Notes: a model not told the origin generated them from the letters alone. Shown: positions 46,591-56,399, counted from the stretch's first letter. The stretch: DNA of 64,000 nt from Afipia sp. (GCA_017474385.1 JAFVHU010000116.1:1-64000); one strand, 5' to 3'. Numbers and translations: made by a program.

Positions 46591-47940
46591 CTATTCAGCC
46601 GCATTCACAGCCCCGGCAGGCTCGAAAAACCGGTTTTTGGGCCGTGGCAGGCCGAGATTTTCGCGCAGCGTGCGGCCCTCGTAGTCCTTGCGGTAGATTC
46701 CGCGCCGCTGCAGTTCCGGAACCACCTTGTCGACGAAGTCGTCCAGCCCCTGCGGCAGGAACGGGAACATGATGTTGAAGCCGTCGGACGCGTTGGTCAC
46801 CAGCCATTCTTCCATCTGGTCCGCGATGGTGGCGGGCGTTCCGACGAAGGTGAGTCCGCCGTAGCCGCCGACGCGCTGGGCAAGCTGGCGGACCGTCACA
46901 TTGTTCTTGGCCGCATACTCGACCATGCGATCGCGCGCGCTCTTGCTCGCGTTGGATTCCGGAATCGGCGGAAGAGGGCCATCGGGATCGAATTTCGATG
47001 CGTCGGTGCCGAGGATGACGGAGAGTCCCGCGATGGCGCTGTCATAGTGGACGAGGCTGTCGAGCAGATCGCGCTTCTTCCGCGCTTCCTCGACCGTGTC
47101 GCCGACCACAACGAACGCGCCGGGCAGAATCTTCAGGTGGTCGCGGTCGCGTCCCAGCTTGTCCATGCGGCTCTTGATGTCTTCGTAAAGCTCCTGCGCC
47201 TGCGCCAGCGTGCCGCCGCCAGTGAACACCGCCTCGGCGGTCTCTGCCGCGAGCTGCTTGCCGGGTTCGGATGCGCCGGCCTGAACGATCACCGGCCAGC
47301 CTTGCACCGGGCGGCCAATATTGAGCGGGCCTTTGACCGAAAGAAACTGGCCCTTGTGATTCAGCGTGTGCATTTTCGCCGGATCAAAATAAATGCCACT
47401 TTCGGGGTCGCGCACGAAAGCATCATCGGCGAAGGAATCCCACAGGCCGGTGACGACGTCGTAGAATTCACGTGCGCGCTTGTAGCGCTCGCCGTGCTCC
47501 ATGTGATCGTCTCGCCCGAAGTTCAGCGCTGTTTCCGGATTGCCCGTGGTGACCACGTTCCAGCCGGCGCGGCCGCCGCTGATATGGTCGAGCGACGCGA
47601 AACGGCGCGCGACATGATAGGGCTCGTCGTAGGTGGTCGAAGCCGTCGCGACCAGCCCGATGCGCTCCGTCGCGCCGGCGAGTGCCGCCAGCAGCGTGAA
47701 GGGCTCAAATGATGTGACGGTATGGCTGCGCTTGAGCGCGTTGATCGGCATGTTCATCACCGCGAGGTGATCCGCCATGAAGAAGGCGTCGAATTTGCCG
47801 TGTTCGAGTTTCTGGATGAAGCGCTTCAGATGGGAGAGATTGAAGTTGGCGTCGGGAAAACTGCCGGGATAACGCCATGCTGCGGTGTGAATGCTGACCG
47901 GACGCATGAAGGCGCCGAGGCGCAACTGGCGTGGGCTCAT
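46591..47940 (-). CDS. Flavin-dependent monooxygenase (NtaA/SnaA/DszA-type LLM family)
   Basis: A 449-residue luciferase-like FMNH2-dependent monooxygenase. Signatures are LGAFMRPVSIHTAAWRYPG, the FDAFFMADHLAVM segment, TERIGLVATASTTYDEPYH and the SGGRAGWNVVTTGN loop typical of NtaA/SoxA/DszA. Such enzymes cleave C-N or C-S bonds with reduced flavin from a separate reductase. ATG 47940 has AGGGGAAG upstream. No flavin reductase or transporter is adjacent. It interrupts an otherwise conserved housekeeping gene order. Confidence 0.87.
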   Translation of the reverse strand: MSPRQLRLGAFMRPVSIHTAAWRYPGSFPDANFNLSHLKRFIQKLEHGKFDAFFMADHLAVMNMPINALKRSHTVTSFEPFTLLAALAGATERIGLVATASTTYDEPYHVARRFASLDHISGGRAGWNVVTTGNPETALNFGRDDHMEHGERYKRAREFYDVVTGLWDSFADDAFVRDPESGIYFDPAKMHTLNHKGQFLSVKGPLNIGRPVQGWPVIVQAGASEPGKQLAAETAEAVFTGGGTLAQAQELYEDIKSRMDKLGRDRDHLKILPGAFVVVGDTVEEARKKRDLLDSLVHYDSAIAGLSVILGTDASKFDPDGPLPPIPESNASKSARDRMVEYAAKNNVTVRQLAQRVGGYGGLTFVGTPATIADQMEEWLVTNASDGFNIMFPFLPQGLDDFVDKVVPELQRRGIYRKDYEGRTLRENLGLPRPKNRFFEPAGAVNAAE

Positions 47941-48092
47941 CGGAATCTTCCCCTGACGATTTTGAGGCGGCACTTCAGGTGTCGCTTGGCGATGCAAAAG
48001 GATCAGTGATTGTATGGGGTGGCGCGATGCGTCTCGCCACGGAAGATTATTGCTTTTTTGAGTTGGGAGCGGGGGCGTTTCTTCTCGATGGA

Positions 48093-48958
48093 TTATCCGC
48101 CCCTGAAATCCTTCGGCGAGAAACTGAGATCGAGCATCCGCCACTGGTCGTAGCGATCTGCCGGCAACATGGCGTAGGGCTGGCACTTGTCCAGCGCATT
48201 CATCGCGCTCTGCATTAGGGCAGGGCCTTTTTCAGATGCGCTTGCTTCGATCAGGAGCGGTTCTGCTGCGAGCCTGCCGTCACGCTGAAACGCCACACGC
48301 AGTACGATCCGGACATTGTCGGAAGGCGTCACCGATTTCGGCAGGATCGAACAACTCTTGAGATGGGCGCGTAGTGCTGCGGCGTCCTCGTTGGAAATAT
48401 TCGCTTTTGCCGTTGCCTTGGCGTCGAAGTCGCCGGCTGCTCCGGCGTCCGGCAAGGTGAACATCATGCCGAACTTGCTGGTGATGTCGGGCGCAGCCAC
48501 TGGCACCTCCGGCTGCGGCTGTTCCTGAGGTTGCGGTTGGGGCTGCGCCTGTTGTTGAGGCTGTTCAGCCGGTTTGGGCTGTTCGACGGGTTTGGGTTTT
48601 TCAGCGGAAGGCTGCTTGAGGGCTGCTTGCCGCGAATCCTGTTTCGGCGTTGCAGCGGCGCTTGGAGCAGGGGCAGGTTTTGCGGGCTGTTCCGGCGCTG
48701 CTTGTTGCGGCGATTCCTGCGCGGCCTGCTTTTTTCCGCAGCCTGCTCTTGAGATTTTTCGTCAAACTTTGGGAAGTCGTAATCAGGTTCTTTTGGAAGC
48801 GGCGGCGCTTCCTCAGGCGTGACGATGTCGACGGTGATCGCTTCCGCTGTTGTCGGGTCGAACGGACGCACGCCCGCAAGCACAAGACAGGCTGTCAGGG
48901 CCGCAACATGTGCGGCGACCGATATGGCGGCGCCGGTACGCATACAACCGTGGTTCAA
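48093..48958 (-). pseudogene. TonB/TolA-like envelope protein, split by a frameshift
   Basis: Two overlapping frames make one protein. The first (from ATG 48958 or 48943) has a membrane anchor (ISVAAHVAALTACLVLAGV) then PFDPTTAEAITVDIVTPEEA, up to EKSQEQAAEK. The second carries a Pro/Gln/Ala/Lys-rich linker, then a TonB/TolA-like C-terminal domain with SILPKSVTPSDNVRIVLRV and ALMQSAMNALDKCQPYAMLP. The break is at an A6G run near 48729-48736: a -1 shift restores a continuous frame of about 288 residues. It may be a pseudogene, a sequencing error or a slippage site. Confidence 0.75.
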
Positions 48959-49058
48959 TCATCCATGGGCGTTCGGTCGCCCGGCCGGAATATAGCGATT
49001 GGCACGGGGATTGGGATGACAATTTTGATTGGTGCAACGGTAATGCGGACCAGACGCC

Positions 49059-49793
49059 CTAGATGACGTCCCGCTGCATCGCGCCGCCGTAGAAGTGGAA
49101 AAACGGCACCTCGGCGGCATGCGACAGCGGTCCGAGCGCCAGGCGCTTGTCCAGTTCGCGCAGCACCATCTTGGTCATCTGATGAAGATCCGCGAGCGAC
49201 AATGAACCGAGCTCGACCCATACCAGTTCGACGAGTTCGGCGTCGGCATGGACGACGCCTTCAACCCGGTGCGCGATGGCCGACGCATCGGCGGTGAAGA
49301 ATCGCGTGTCGAACCGCCGGACGCGGCCGGGCGGGGTGATGGCGCGGGCAATCAAAAATAGTCCGGACGGATCGGGCAGTAAGCCGGCCTCGGCGAACGG
49401 TTTCCATTCGCCGGTCAATTTCGCCGCAGCGCCATTCATGCGCGCGACTTTCCGCCCCAGGCAAAGGCCGGTCTCCTCGCAGGCTTCGCGAATGGCGGCC
49501 ACCGCCAGCGCGCGGGCGCGGGCCGGCGCGATCTTCGGACTGCCGCCGATGAGTTTCTTCTCAAGCCCTTTGGGGATTTCCGCGGCCACCGGAATCTTGT
49601 TGTCGGTGGCATCGACCCGGCCGCCGGGAAACACGAACTTCCCCGGCATGAAGATGACCTTGTCGTGCCGCTTGCCGACGAGAACCTTGGGCACGCTTCC
49701 ACTGCGATCAACGAGGATCAGTGTCGCGGCATCTTTCGGGCGGCGGTAAGGATGACTGTCGTCTTCCTTTTCTTCTTTCTCGGGAGCGCTCAT
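49059..49793 (-). CDS. NUDIX hydrolase with split Nudix box
   Basis: A 244-residue NUDIX protein. The box is split: KFVFPGGRVD (Gly57-Gly58) and AIREACEETGL (Arg102 to Leu110) are 44 residues apart rather than about 14, so there is an insert of roughly 30 residues. This resembles eukaryotic NUDT19-type hydrolases, which act on CoA derivatives, but that is inference. Its start overlaps the DUF983 stop by 4 bp, so the two genes are coupled. Confidence 0.85.
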   Translation of the reverse strand: MSAPEKEEKEDDSHPYRRPKDAATLILVDRSGSVPKVLVGKRHDKVIFMPGKFVFPGGRVDATDNKIPVAAEIPKGLEKKLIGGSPKIAPARARALAVAAIREACEETGLCLGRKVARMNGAAAKLTGEWKPFAEAGLLPDPSGLFLIARAITPPGRVRRFDTRFFTADASAIAHRVEGVVHADAELVELVWVELGSLSLADLHQMTKMVLRELDKRLALGPLSHAAEVPFFHFYGGAMQRDVI

Positions 49794-50251
49794 TTCACCA
49801 GCTTGACAATCGTACCTTCTTCGACGTCCGCGGGGCGGCTTTCATCGAAACCGTGCATCCGGAACGCCCACTGCAATCCGACCACGGCACCCTTCACGGG
49901 TTGCAACAGCGCCAGCGACATGATGAGGGTGGCCGGTAGATATACTGCAAGCTGAAGCGCGATGGACGGCGCATAGTCGGTCTCGATCCACAGCGCGATC
50001 GGCACAATGATATGGCCGACGATCACGATGACGAGGTAAGCGGGAAGATCGTCGGCGCGGTGCCCGCTGAAATCCTGTCCGCACACCGAACAGTTGTCGG
50101 CGACTTTCAGGAAGGCGCGGAAAATCTTGCCTTCTCCGCAATTAGGGCAGCGGCACTTGAGGCCGCGCGCCATCGCCTGCCAGACATCGCGCTTCGGCAG
50201 CGGCTGGGAGGCTGGCGTCCATGTTGCTGCGGGCACTGTGCGGCTTTCCAT
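49790..50251 (-). CDS. DUF983 family membrane protein with zinc ribbon
   Basis: A 153-residue DUF983 protein. An N-terminal zinc ribbon (RCPNCGEGKIF, CSVCGQDF) is followed by HRADDLPAYLVIVIVGHI and two helices. The family is common in alphaproteobacteria beside rnr. Function unknown. It lies 20 bp after rnr and overlaps the NUDIX gene. Confidence 0.87.
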   Translation of the reverse strand: MESRTVPAATWTPASQPLPKRDVWQAMARGLKCRCPNCGEGKIFRAFLKVADNCSVCGQDFSGHRADDLPAYLVIVIVGHIIVPIALWIETDYAPSIALQLAVYLPATLIMSLALLQPVKGAVVGLQWAFRMHGFDESRPADVEEGTIVKLVK

Positions 50252-50271
50252 GATGGCTCCTTTGAAAGGCG

Positions 50272-52602
50272 CTAGCCCTTCTTTTTCGATTTGCGAGCCT
50301 TGCGGGAAGGCTTGCGCGATTTTTTCCTGTCCTTGGTATCGCGCCCTGGCCGGGCCTTGCCGCCGGCATTGGGCGGTCGGGCGCGGCTGTCGCGAATGCG
50401 GCCTCCACGGGGAGCGGTTCGTCCTTCGGACAACAATTCGAACCGCAGCGCGCCAGCCACAGGTGCAGCTTCTACCAGACGAACTTGAACCACGTCACCT
50501 AATCGGTGCATGGCACCGCTGCGCGATCCGATCAGGGCGTGGCGGGTCTCGTCATAGTTGTAGTACTCGCTTCCCAGGGTGCGCACGGGAATGAGGCCAT
50601 CCGCGCCCGTATCGGCCAGTTTTACGAATAATCCCGCGCGGGTGACGCCGGAGATTCGCCCCTCGAATGTTGCGCCGATGCGATCGGCGAGGAAATGCGC
50701 GATCAGCCGGTCGGCGGTTTCGCGTTCCGCCTTCATCGCACGGCGCTCGGTGAGGGAAATTGCCGCAGCCACTTCGCTAAGTGTTTCAAACGTCTCGGTT
50801 TCGGGAAGGGCACCTTCGCCAAGTCCGAGGGCGCGGATCAGCGCGCGGTGCACGATCAGATCGGCGTATCGGCGGATCGGCGATGTGAAATGCGCGTAAC
50901 GCCGGAGATTGAGGCCGAAGTGGCCGTAATTGTCCGCTGAGTACTCCGCCTGCGCCTGCGAGCGCAGGACCACTTCGTTCACCAGCGGTTCCGCGTCGCG
51001 GCCCTTTACCTGCGCGAGAATGCGGTTGAAGACGGCGGGACGCAGCGCGCCCGTGGCGGAGAACGGCATTTCCAGCGTCTTGAGAAACTCGCGGAGGTTG
51101 TGGACCTTCTCGACCGTCGGCTCGTCGTGCACGCGATAAATCAGCGGCAGCGTTTTCTTCTCAAGCGTTTCCGCCGCGGCGACGTTGGCGAGGATCATGA
51201 ACTCTTCGATCAGCCGGTGCGCGTCGAGCCGTTCCGGCGTCGTCACGCGATCGACCGTGCCGTCGGCTTTGAGAAGGATCTTGCGCTCGGGAAGGTCGAG
51301 GTCGAGCGGATCGCGCTCGTCACGGGCGCGCTTGACCAGCGCATAGGCGGTGTAGAGCGGCTTCAGGATCGGATCGAGCAGGGGGCCGGTGGTGTCGTCG
51401 GGGCGTCCGTCGATGGCGGCCTGCGCCTGCGCGTAGTTCAGTTTTGCCGCCGATCGCATCAGCACGCGATGGAAGGTGTGCGAGCGCTTGCGGCCGTCCT
51501 TGTCGATCACCATGCGCACGGCGAGCGCGCCGCGTGGTTCGCTTGGCTTCAGCGAGCACAGATCGTTGGAGATGCGCTCCGGCAGCATCGGCACCACGCG
51601 GTCCGGGAAATAGACCGAGTTGCCGCGAATGAGCGCGTCACGATCCAGCGGCGATTGCGGCCGCACATAAAAGGCGACGTCCGCGATGGCGACATTGACG
51701 ATGTAGCCGCCCTTGTTGTTCGGGTCGCTGTCCGGCTCGGCGTGAACCGCGTCGTCGTGGTCCTTCGCGTCCGGCGGATCGATGGTCACCAGCGGGACAT
51801 CGCGCCAGTCCTCGCGTCCTGCAAGCGTGGCGGGTTTTGCAGCCTCGGACTCGCGGATGACGTCGGCGGGAAATTCCTGCGGGATTTCGTGTGCGTGGAT
51901 CGCAATCAGGCTCACGGCCTTTTCGGTCTTGAGCGAACCGAGCCGCTCCTTCACCCGGCCGGACGGCAGTCCGTAGCCGCGCGAGCGCATCAGTTCGACG
52001 CTGACCAGATCGCCATCCTGCGCGCCGCCGGAATCCTTGGCGGCGATGGCGAGATCGCGCCCCGCCTGTTTCTTGTCGACCGGGATCATCCGGCCGTCGC
52101 CGTTCGGCATCTCGCGGTAAATTCCGAGGACGCGATGCTGCGTTTTGTCGAGCAGCTTGATGACGCGGCCGCGATAGGCCTTCTCGTGTTTGTTGTCGGG
52201 TTTCTCGACGCGCAGCAGCGCGCGGTCGCCGACGCCCGCGGCGGTGCCGGGTGCGGCCTTGCGCGGAACATGAATTCGGATGATCGGGGCGGGGCCATCG
52301 GTTTCCTCCAGCCACTCGGCAGGAGAAGCGAGCAATTCACCGTCGCTGTCGCGGCCGGTGATGTCGGCAACGATGGTCGGCGGCAGCGACTTCGGTTCTG
52401 CGACCTTCTTGCCGCGTTTCGCGATCACGCCTTCGTCGGCAAGTTCGCGCAGGATACGCCGCAGCGCCGCGCGGGATTCATTCTTCAGTCCGAAATGCCG
52501 CGCAAGTTCGCGTGTCCCGGCTTCACCGGGCTGCGCCTTGACGAACGCGACAATGCTCTCTCTGTCGGGAAAGGCAGTCGTCGCGTCGCTTTTCTTTTTC
52601 AT
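50272..52602 (-). CDS. rnr: Ribonuclease R
   Basis: A 776-residue processive 3'-5' exoribonuclease. It has an N-terminal winged-helix region (about 10-60), cold-shock-like OB folds, and the RNB domain with the catalytic acidic cluster DPPDAKDHDDAVHAEPD. The S1 domain includes FEGRISGVTRAGLFVKL. A Lys/Arg-rich tail (RDTKDRKKSRKPSRKAR) ends it. The start codon overlaps the topA stop (TAATG), so the two are coupled. Confidence 0.95.
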   Translation of the reverse strand: MKKKSDATTAFPDRESIVAFVKAQPGEAGTRELARHFGLKNESRAALRRILRELADEGVIAKRGKKVAEPKSLPPTIVADITGRDSDGELLASPAEWLEETDGPAPIIRIHVPRKAAPGTAAGVGDRALLRVEKPDNKHEKAYRGRVIKLLDKTQHRVLGIYREMPNGDGRMIPVDKKQAGRDLAIAAKDSGGAQDGDLVSVELMRSRGYGLPSGRVKERLGSLKTEKAVSLIAIHAHEIPQEFPADVIRESEAAKPATLAGREDWRDVPLVTIDPPDAKDHDDAVHAEPDSDPNNKGGYIVNVAIADVAFYVRPQSPLDRDALIRGNSVYFPDRVVPMLPERISNDLCSLKPSEPRGALAVRMVIDKDGRKRSHTFHRVLMRSAAKLNYAQAQAAIDGRPDDTTGPLLDPILKPLYTAYALVKRARDERDPLDLDLPERKILLKADGTVDRVTTPERLDAHRLIEEFMILANVAAAETLEKKTLPLIYRVHDEPTVEKVHNLREFLKTLEMPFSATGALRPAVFNRILAQVKGRDAEPLVNEVVLRSQAQAEYSADNYGHFGLNLRRYAHFTSPIRRYADLIVHRALIRALGLGEGALPETETFETLSEVAAAISLTERRAMKAERETADRLIAHFLADRIGATFEGRISGVTRAGLFVKLADTGADGLIPVRTLGSEYYNYDETRHALIGSRSGAMHRLGDVVQVRLVEAAPVAGALRFELLSEGRTAPRGGRIRDSRARPPNAGGKARPGRDTKDRKKSRKPSRKARKSKKKG

Positions 52603-55373
52603 TATCCGCGTGCTTTACCGGCGCTCTTCTTTTCAGCGACCTTCGTGATCTTGGCTGCAGCGACCTTCGATGCCTTCGCCTTGGCGGCTTCTGTCAGCGA
52701 AACCGGCTCGGCTGCATCCTTCTTCGGCGCAGCCTTCTTGGCTGGGGCCTTTTTCTTCGCAGCGGGCTTCTTCGCAAGCGCCTCGGACTCAGCGGCGCCA
52801 TTCGCGGCGGCTGCCTTTGCAGGTTTCTTCGCAGCCTTCTTGGCGGCGCGCTTGGGCTTGCCGCCGGTCTTTGCCGCACGTTCTTCGATCAGCGCGATAG
52901 CTTCCGCGATCGTCAGCTTCTCTGGCTCGATGCTGTCGGGGATCGTCGCATTGATGCCATCGATGGTGACGTAAGCGCCGTAGCGGCCTTTCTTGAGCAT
53001 GATCTTGCCGCCGCGGGCCGGATAGTCGCCGACCTCCTTGCCGGGATCTGCGCCGAAGCGGCGGCTCGGACCTTTCGCGACTTTCTCCGCGATCAGTGTA
53101 ATCGCGCGGTTGAGGCCGACATGGTAGACATCGTCACCGGCTTCGAGGCTCGCATACGTTTTGCCGTGGCGCACGAACGGACCGAAGCGCCCGATGCCGG
53201 CCGTGATGATTTCACCATCTTCCGGATGCGGTCCGATATCGCGCGGGAGCGACAGAAGTTTCAGCGCAAGTTCAAGTTCGACGTCGGCGGGCGACATGTT
53301 CTTTGGAATGCCTGCATGCTTCGGCTTCTCGTCCTCGCCGTAGTCTTTGGCGTCGCCGAGTTGGATGTAGGGGCCGAAACGTCCAGCCTTGACCGCAACT
53401 TCAAGTCCCGACACCGGGTCCTTGCCGAGCGGGCGATCGCTCGATCCGCTGGAAGCGGCGAGGGGCCGCGTATAGCGGCATTCGGGATAGTTCGAGCAGC
53501 CGACAAAGGCGCCGAACTTGCCGGCCTTGAGATTGAGCTTGCCGGTGCCGCAGCTCGGGCACTGGCGCGGATCGCCGCCGTCGGCGCGCGGCTCGTAGAT
53601 GTGTTCGCCGAGCATCGCGTCGAGCACGTCGAGCACTTCGGTGACGCGGACGTCCTTGATCTCGTTGACCGCGCCGATGAAGTCCTTCCAGAAATCCGTC
53701 AGCACCTGCTTCCAGGAAATCTCGTTGTTCGAGATCAGGTCGAGTTTTTCCTCGAGGTCGGCGGTGAAATCGAATTCGACGTAGCGCGCGAAATAGTTCT
53801 CGAGGAACGCCACCACGACGCGGCCCTTGTCCTCGCCGTGCAGGCGCTTCTTCTCGAGCTTCACATAGCCGCGGTCCTTCAGCACCTGAATGATCGACGC
53901 ATAGGTTGAAGGGCGGCCGATGCCGAGTTCTTCCATGCGCTTGACCAGCGAGGCTTCTGAAAAGCGCGGTGGCGGTTCGGTGAAATGCTGGGTGACGTTG
54001 AGGCTTTCGCGCTTGAGCGCTTCGCCCTCATTGATGACGGGGAGGCGCTTTGAGTCCTCGTCCTCCGGATCGTCGTCGCGGCCTTCCTGATACACCGCAA
54101 GGAAGCCGTCGAACTTGACGACCTGACCGGTGGCGCGCAATTCGAGCACGCGCGCACCCACCTTGCCGGTGATGTCCACGGTGGTGCGTTCCATCTCGGC
54201 CGATTCCATCTGGCTTGCGACGGTGCGCATCCAGATCAGTTCGTAAAGGCGAGCCTGATCGTTATCGAGCCTGGACTTCAGCGATGAAGGACGGCGCGAC
54301 AGGTCGGTCGGGCGGATGGCTTCGTGCGCTTCCTGCGCGTTCTTGGCCTTCGAGGTGTACTGGCGCGGCGAGTCCGGCACATAGGCTTTGCCGTAGTCCT
54401 CGCCGATGACCTTGCGCGCCTGCGTGATGGCGGACGGGTCGATCTGCACACCGTCGGTACGCATATAAGTAATGAGACCGGTGGTCTCGCCGCCGATGTC
54501 GATACCTTCATAAAGGCGCTGGGCAATGCGCATGGTGTGGGCTGGCGCGAAACCGAGCTTGCGGCTGGCTTCCTGCTGGAGTGTCGACGTTGTGAACGGG
54601 GACTGCGGATTGCGGCGCGCCGGCTTGGCTTCGACCGTGGTGACGGTGAAGTTTGCGGCTTCAAGCGCTTTCTTGAAATCCTCGGCTTCCGCGCCGGTGC
54701 CGATGTCGAGACGCTGAATCTTCTTGCCGTCGGCGCCGACGAGGCGCGCTTCGAAGGAATCGCCGCGCGGGGTCGCCAACGTGGCGAGCAGCGACCAGTA
54801 CTCGCGCGGGACGAACTTCTCGATTTCCAGTTCCCGGTCGCAGACCAGCCGCAGGGCAACGGACTGCACGCGGCCGGCGGAGCGCGCGCCGGGCAGCTTG
54901 CGCCAGAGAACGGGGGAGAGGGTAAAGCCGACGAGATAATCCAGTGCGCGGCGCGCCAGATAGGCGTCGACCAGCGCGCCATCGATCTGGCGCGGATTCT
55001 TCATGGCCTCGGTGACGGCCTGTTTGGTGATCGCATTGAAGACGACGCGCTCGATCTTCTGATCCTTGAGCGCACGCTTCTGCTTCATGATCTCCAGGAC
55101 GTGCCAGGAGATCGCTTCGCCCTCGCGATCAGGGTCGGTTGCGAGGATCAGCTTGTCGGCACCCTTGAGCGCCTTGGCGATGTCGTTGAGACGGCCGGCG
55201 GCCTTGGGGTCGGTTTCCCAGATCATCTGGAAATCGGCGTCTGGATCGACCGATCCATTCTTGGCCGGAAGGTCGCGGACATGGCCATACGAGGCCAGAA
55301 CCTCGTAGGAGGAGCCCAAATACTTGTTGATCGTCTTGGCCTTCGCAGGCGACTCGACAATGACGAGATTCAT
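52602..55373 (-). CDS. topA: DNA topoisomerase I
   Basis: A 923-residue type IA topoisomerase that relaxes negative supercoils. The TOPRIM domain begins VIVESPAKAKTINKYLG, with ATDPDREGEAISWH. The active-site Tyr is in GLITYMRTDG (about residue 303). A Cys4 zinc ribbon lies near 600-630 (CPSCGTGKL, CSNYPECRY). Several topo-C repeats with a GRFGP(Y/F) core follow, then a long Lys/Ala tail. It heads the topA-rnr-DUF983-NUDIX operon. Confidence 0.97.
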   Translation of the reverse strand: MNLVIVESPAKAKTINKYLGSSYEVLASYGHVRDLPAKNGSVDPDADFQMIWETDPKAAGRLNDIAKALKGADKLILATDPDREGEAISWHVLEIMKQKRALKDQKIERVVFNAITKQAVTEAMKNPRQIDGALVDAYLARRALDYLVGFTLSPVLWRKLPGARSAGRVQSVALRLVCDRELEIEKFVPREYWSLLATLATPRGDSFEARLVGADGKKIQRLDIGTGAEAEDFKKALEAANFTVTTVEAKPARRNPQSPFTTSTLQQEASRKLGFAPAHTMRIAQRLYEGIDIGGETTGLITYMRTDGVQIDPSAITQARKVIGEDYGKAYVPDSPRQYTSKAKNAQEAHEAIRPTDLSRRPSSLKSRLDNDQARLYELIWMRTVASQMESAEMERTTVDITGKVGARVLELRATGQVVKFDGFLAVYQEGRDDDPEDEDSKRLPVINEGEALKRESLNVTQHFTEPPPRFSEASLVKRMEELGIGRPSTYASIIQVLKDRGYVKLEKKRLHGEDKGRVVVAFLENYFARYVEFDFTADLEEKLDLISNNEISWKQVLTDFWKDFIGAVNEIKDVRVTEVLDVLDAMLGEHIYEPRADGGDPRQCPSCGTGKLNLKAGKFGAFVGCSNYPECRYTRPLAASSGSSDRPLGKDPVSGLEVAVKAGRFGPYIQLGDAKDYGEDEKPKHAGIPKNMSPADVELELALKLLSLPRDIGPHPEDGEIITAGIGRFGPFVRHGKTYASLEAGDDVYHVGLNRAITLIAEKVAKGPSRRFGADPGKEVGDYPARGGKIMLKKGRYGAYVTIDGINATIPDSIEPEKLTIAEAIALIEERAAKTGGKPKRAAKKAAKKPAKAAAANGAAESEALAKKPAAKKKAPAKKAAPKKDAAEPVSLTEAAKAKASKVAAAKITKVAEKKSAGKARG

Positions 55374-55620
55374 TTGTTTCCAATAACTTACTGGGAGTAC
55401 GCGGGCCGGAATCGCGAGATTCCATCAGGCTGGCTTGGCCGATACATGGGTAAAAGGGGGGCCCCTGTCAAATGGGGATCCGGTGATGAGGCTGGAACCG
55501 GAGCCGGAATTCTCGCAAAAGTTGTAGTTTATGGGTACTTGTGATTGTGCATCCTATGCGTGTATCATCGAAGAACACTCTTAAATTGATCGATTCTCGC
55601 GTTGGAAGGGGTCGGTGCGG

Positions 55621-55839
55621 ATGGCCGCGCGCGACAGTCGCAGCGATTTCGTGCAGGCCGATTCCGTCGCCAGAGATGGCGGTCCGGCCGAGGCTGCGGG
55701 CTTCATTTCAGGGGCGGTCGCGGAACTGGCGCAGCTCTCGCGCCGGCACCGCCTGGACATGCTGGCGCACCTGCTCGACATGGCGCAACTCGAAGCGGAT
55801 GACGTTGTCCGGCGGCAACTGACCGGCGGTAAATTCTAG
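55621..55839 (+). CDS. Small conserved hypothetical protein
   Basis: A 72-residue helical protein (SRRHRLDMLAHLLDMAQLEAD) behind GGAAGGGG. An in-frame GTG at 55615 is a possible earlier start. No family or motif recognised; no cysteines and no membrane segment. Its stop overlaps the convergent HxlR gene stop by 4 bp. Confidence 0.6.
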   Translation: MAARDSRSDFVQADSVARDGGPAEAAGFISGAVAELAQLSRRHRLDMLAHLLDMAQLEADDVVRRQLTGGKF

Positions 55840-56285
55840 GCGGCCGCGGGAGCAATCACTTTGGTGTCGGTCTGATCGACCGGGCGGCCGTCATGGGCCA
55901 GGATCTGCAACTTGCTGAGCGGTAATCCGTCCTTCCGATCGACCAGTAAGCTGCAACTTTCGCCCGGTTTAACGGCATATTCCTCGCCCCACTGGCGCAG
56001 CGCCACCAGCACCGGAAACAGCGCACGCGCTTTCGCCGTCGGCACATAGTCCTGATACGCGCTGCCGTCAGAAGCGGGCCTCACCTCGAGAATGCCCTGC
56101 GCCACCAGCGAGCGCAGCCGCACGGTCAGGATGTTCTTCGCCACACCGAGATTCTTTTGAAACTGGCTGAAGCGCCGTGCGCCGACGAGCGCGTCGCGGA
56201 TTATCAGCAGCGACCACCAGTCGCCGATGGCGTCCAGCGTCCGCGCGACGGGGCACACATCACCCTCAAGACTCTTGCGTTTCAC
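55836..56285 (-). CDS. HxlR-type winged-helix transcriptional regulator
   Basis: A 149-residue HxlR family regulator. The signature CPVARTLDAIGDWWSLLIIRDAL is followed by RFSQFQKNLGVAKNILTVRL, the recognition helix, and LVAQGILEV. A GTG at 56285 behind GGAGGT is the likely start; a GTG at 56303 is in frame but lacks a ribosome binding site. It is divergent from a short-chain dehydrogenase gene, with twin operator-like repeats between. The longer C-terminal part carries VDRKDGLPLSKLQI. Confidence 0.9.
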   Translation of the reverse strand: MKRKSLEGDVCPVARTLDAIGDWWSLLIIRDALVGARRFSQFQKNLGVAKNILTVRLRSLVAQGILEVRPASDGSAYQDYVPTAKARALFPVLVALRQWGEEYAVKPGESCSLLVDRKDGLPLSKLQILAHDGRPVDQTDTKVIAPAAA

Positions 56286-56310
56286 GGCCTGACCTCCGGT
56301 CACAACATTG

Positions 56311-56368
56311 TGGTTGCATCATAAAACCAAAAACGCTACTCAGCAATGCTAGTTTTATTATGAAACCA
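56311..56368. promoter_or_regulatory. Twin 19-bp operator-like repeats between HxlR and SDR genes
   Basis: TGGTTGCATCATAAAACCA (56311-56329) and TAGTTTTATTATGAAACCA (56350-56368) are equal-length imperfect palindromes with ends TGGTT/AACCA (or TAGTT/AACCA). Their starts are 39 bp apart. The location between a divergent regulator and its likely target fits binding by HxlR-type dimers. Confidence 0.55.
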
Positions 56369-56399
56369 GAAACCAAACTGGTCAAAACAGGAGCGTTCC

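Noticed and set aside
51100..52974. A 624-codon plus-strand open frame opposite rnr and topA
   Set aside because: It is the antisense of two certain genes with GC-biased third positions, which creates long spurious frames.
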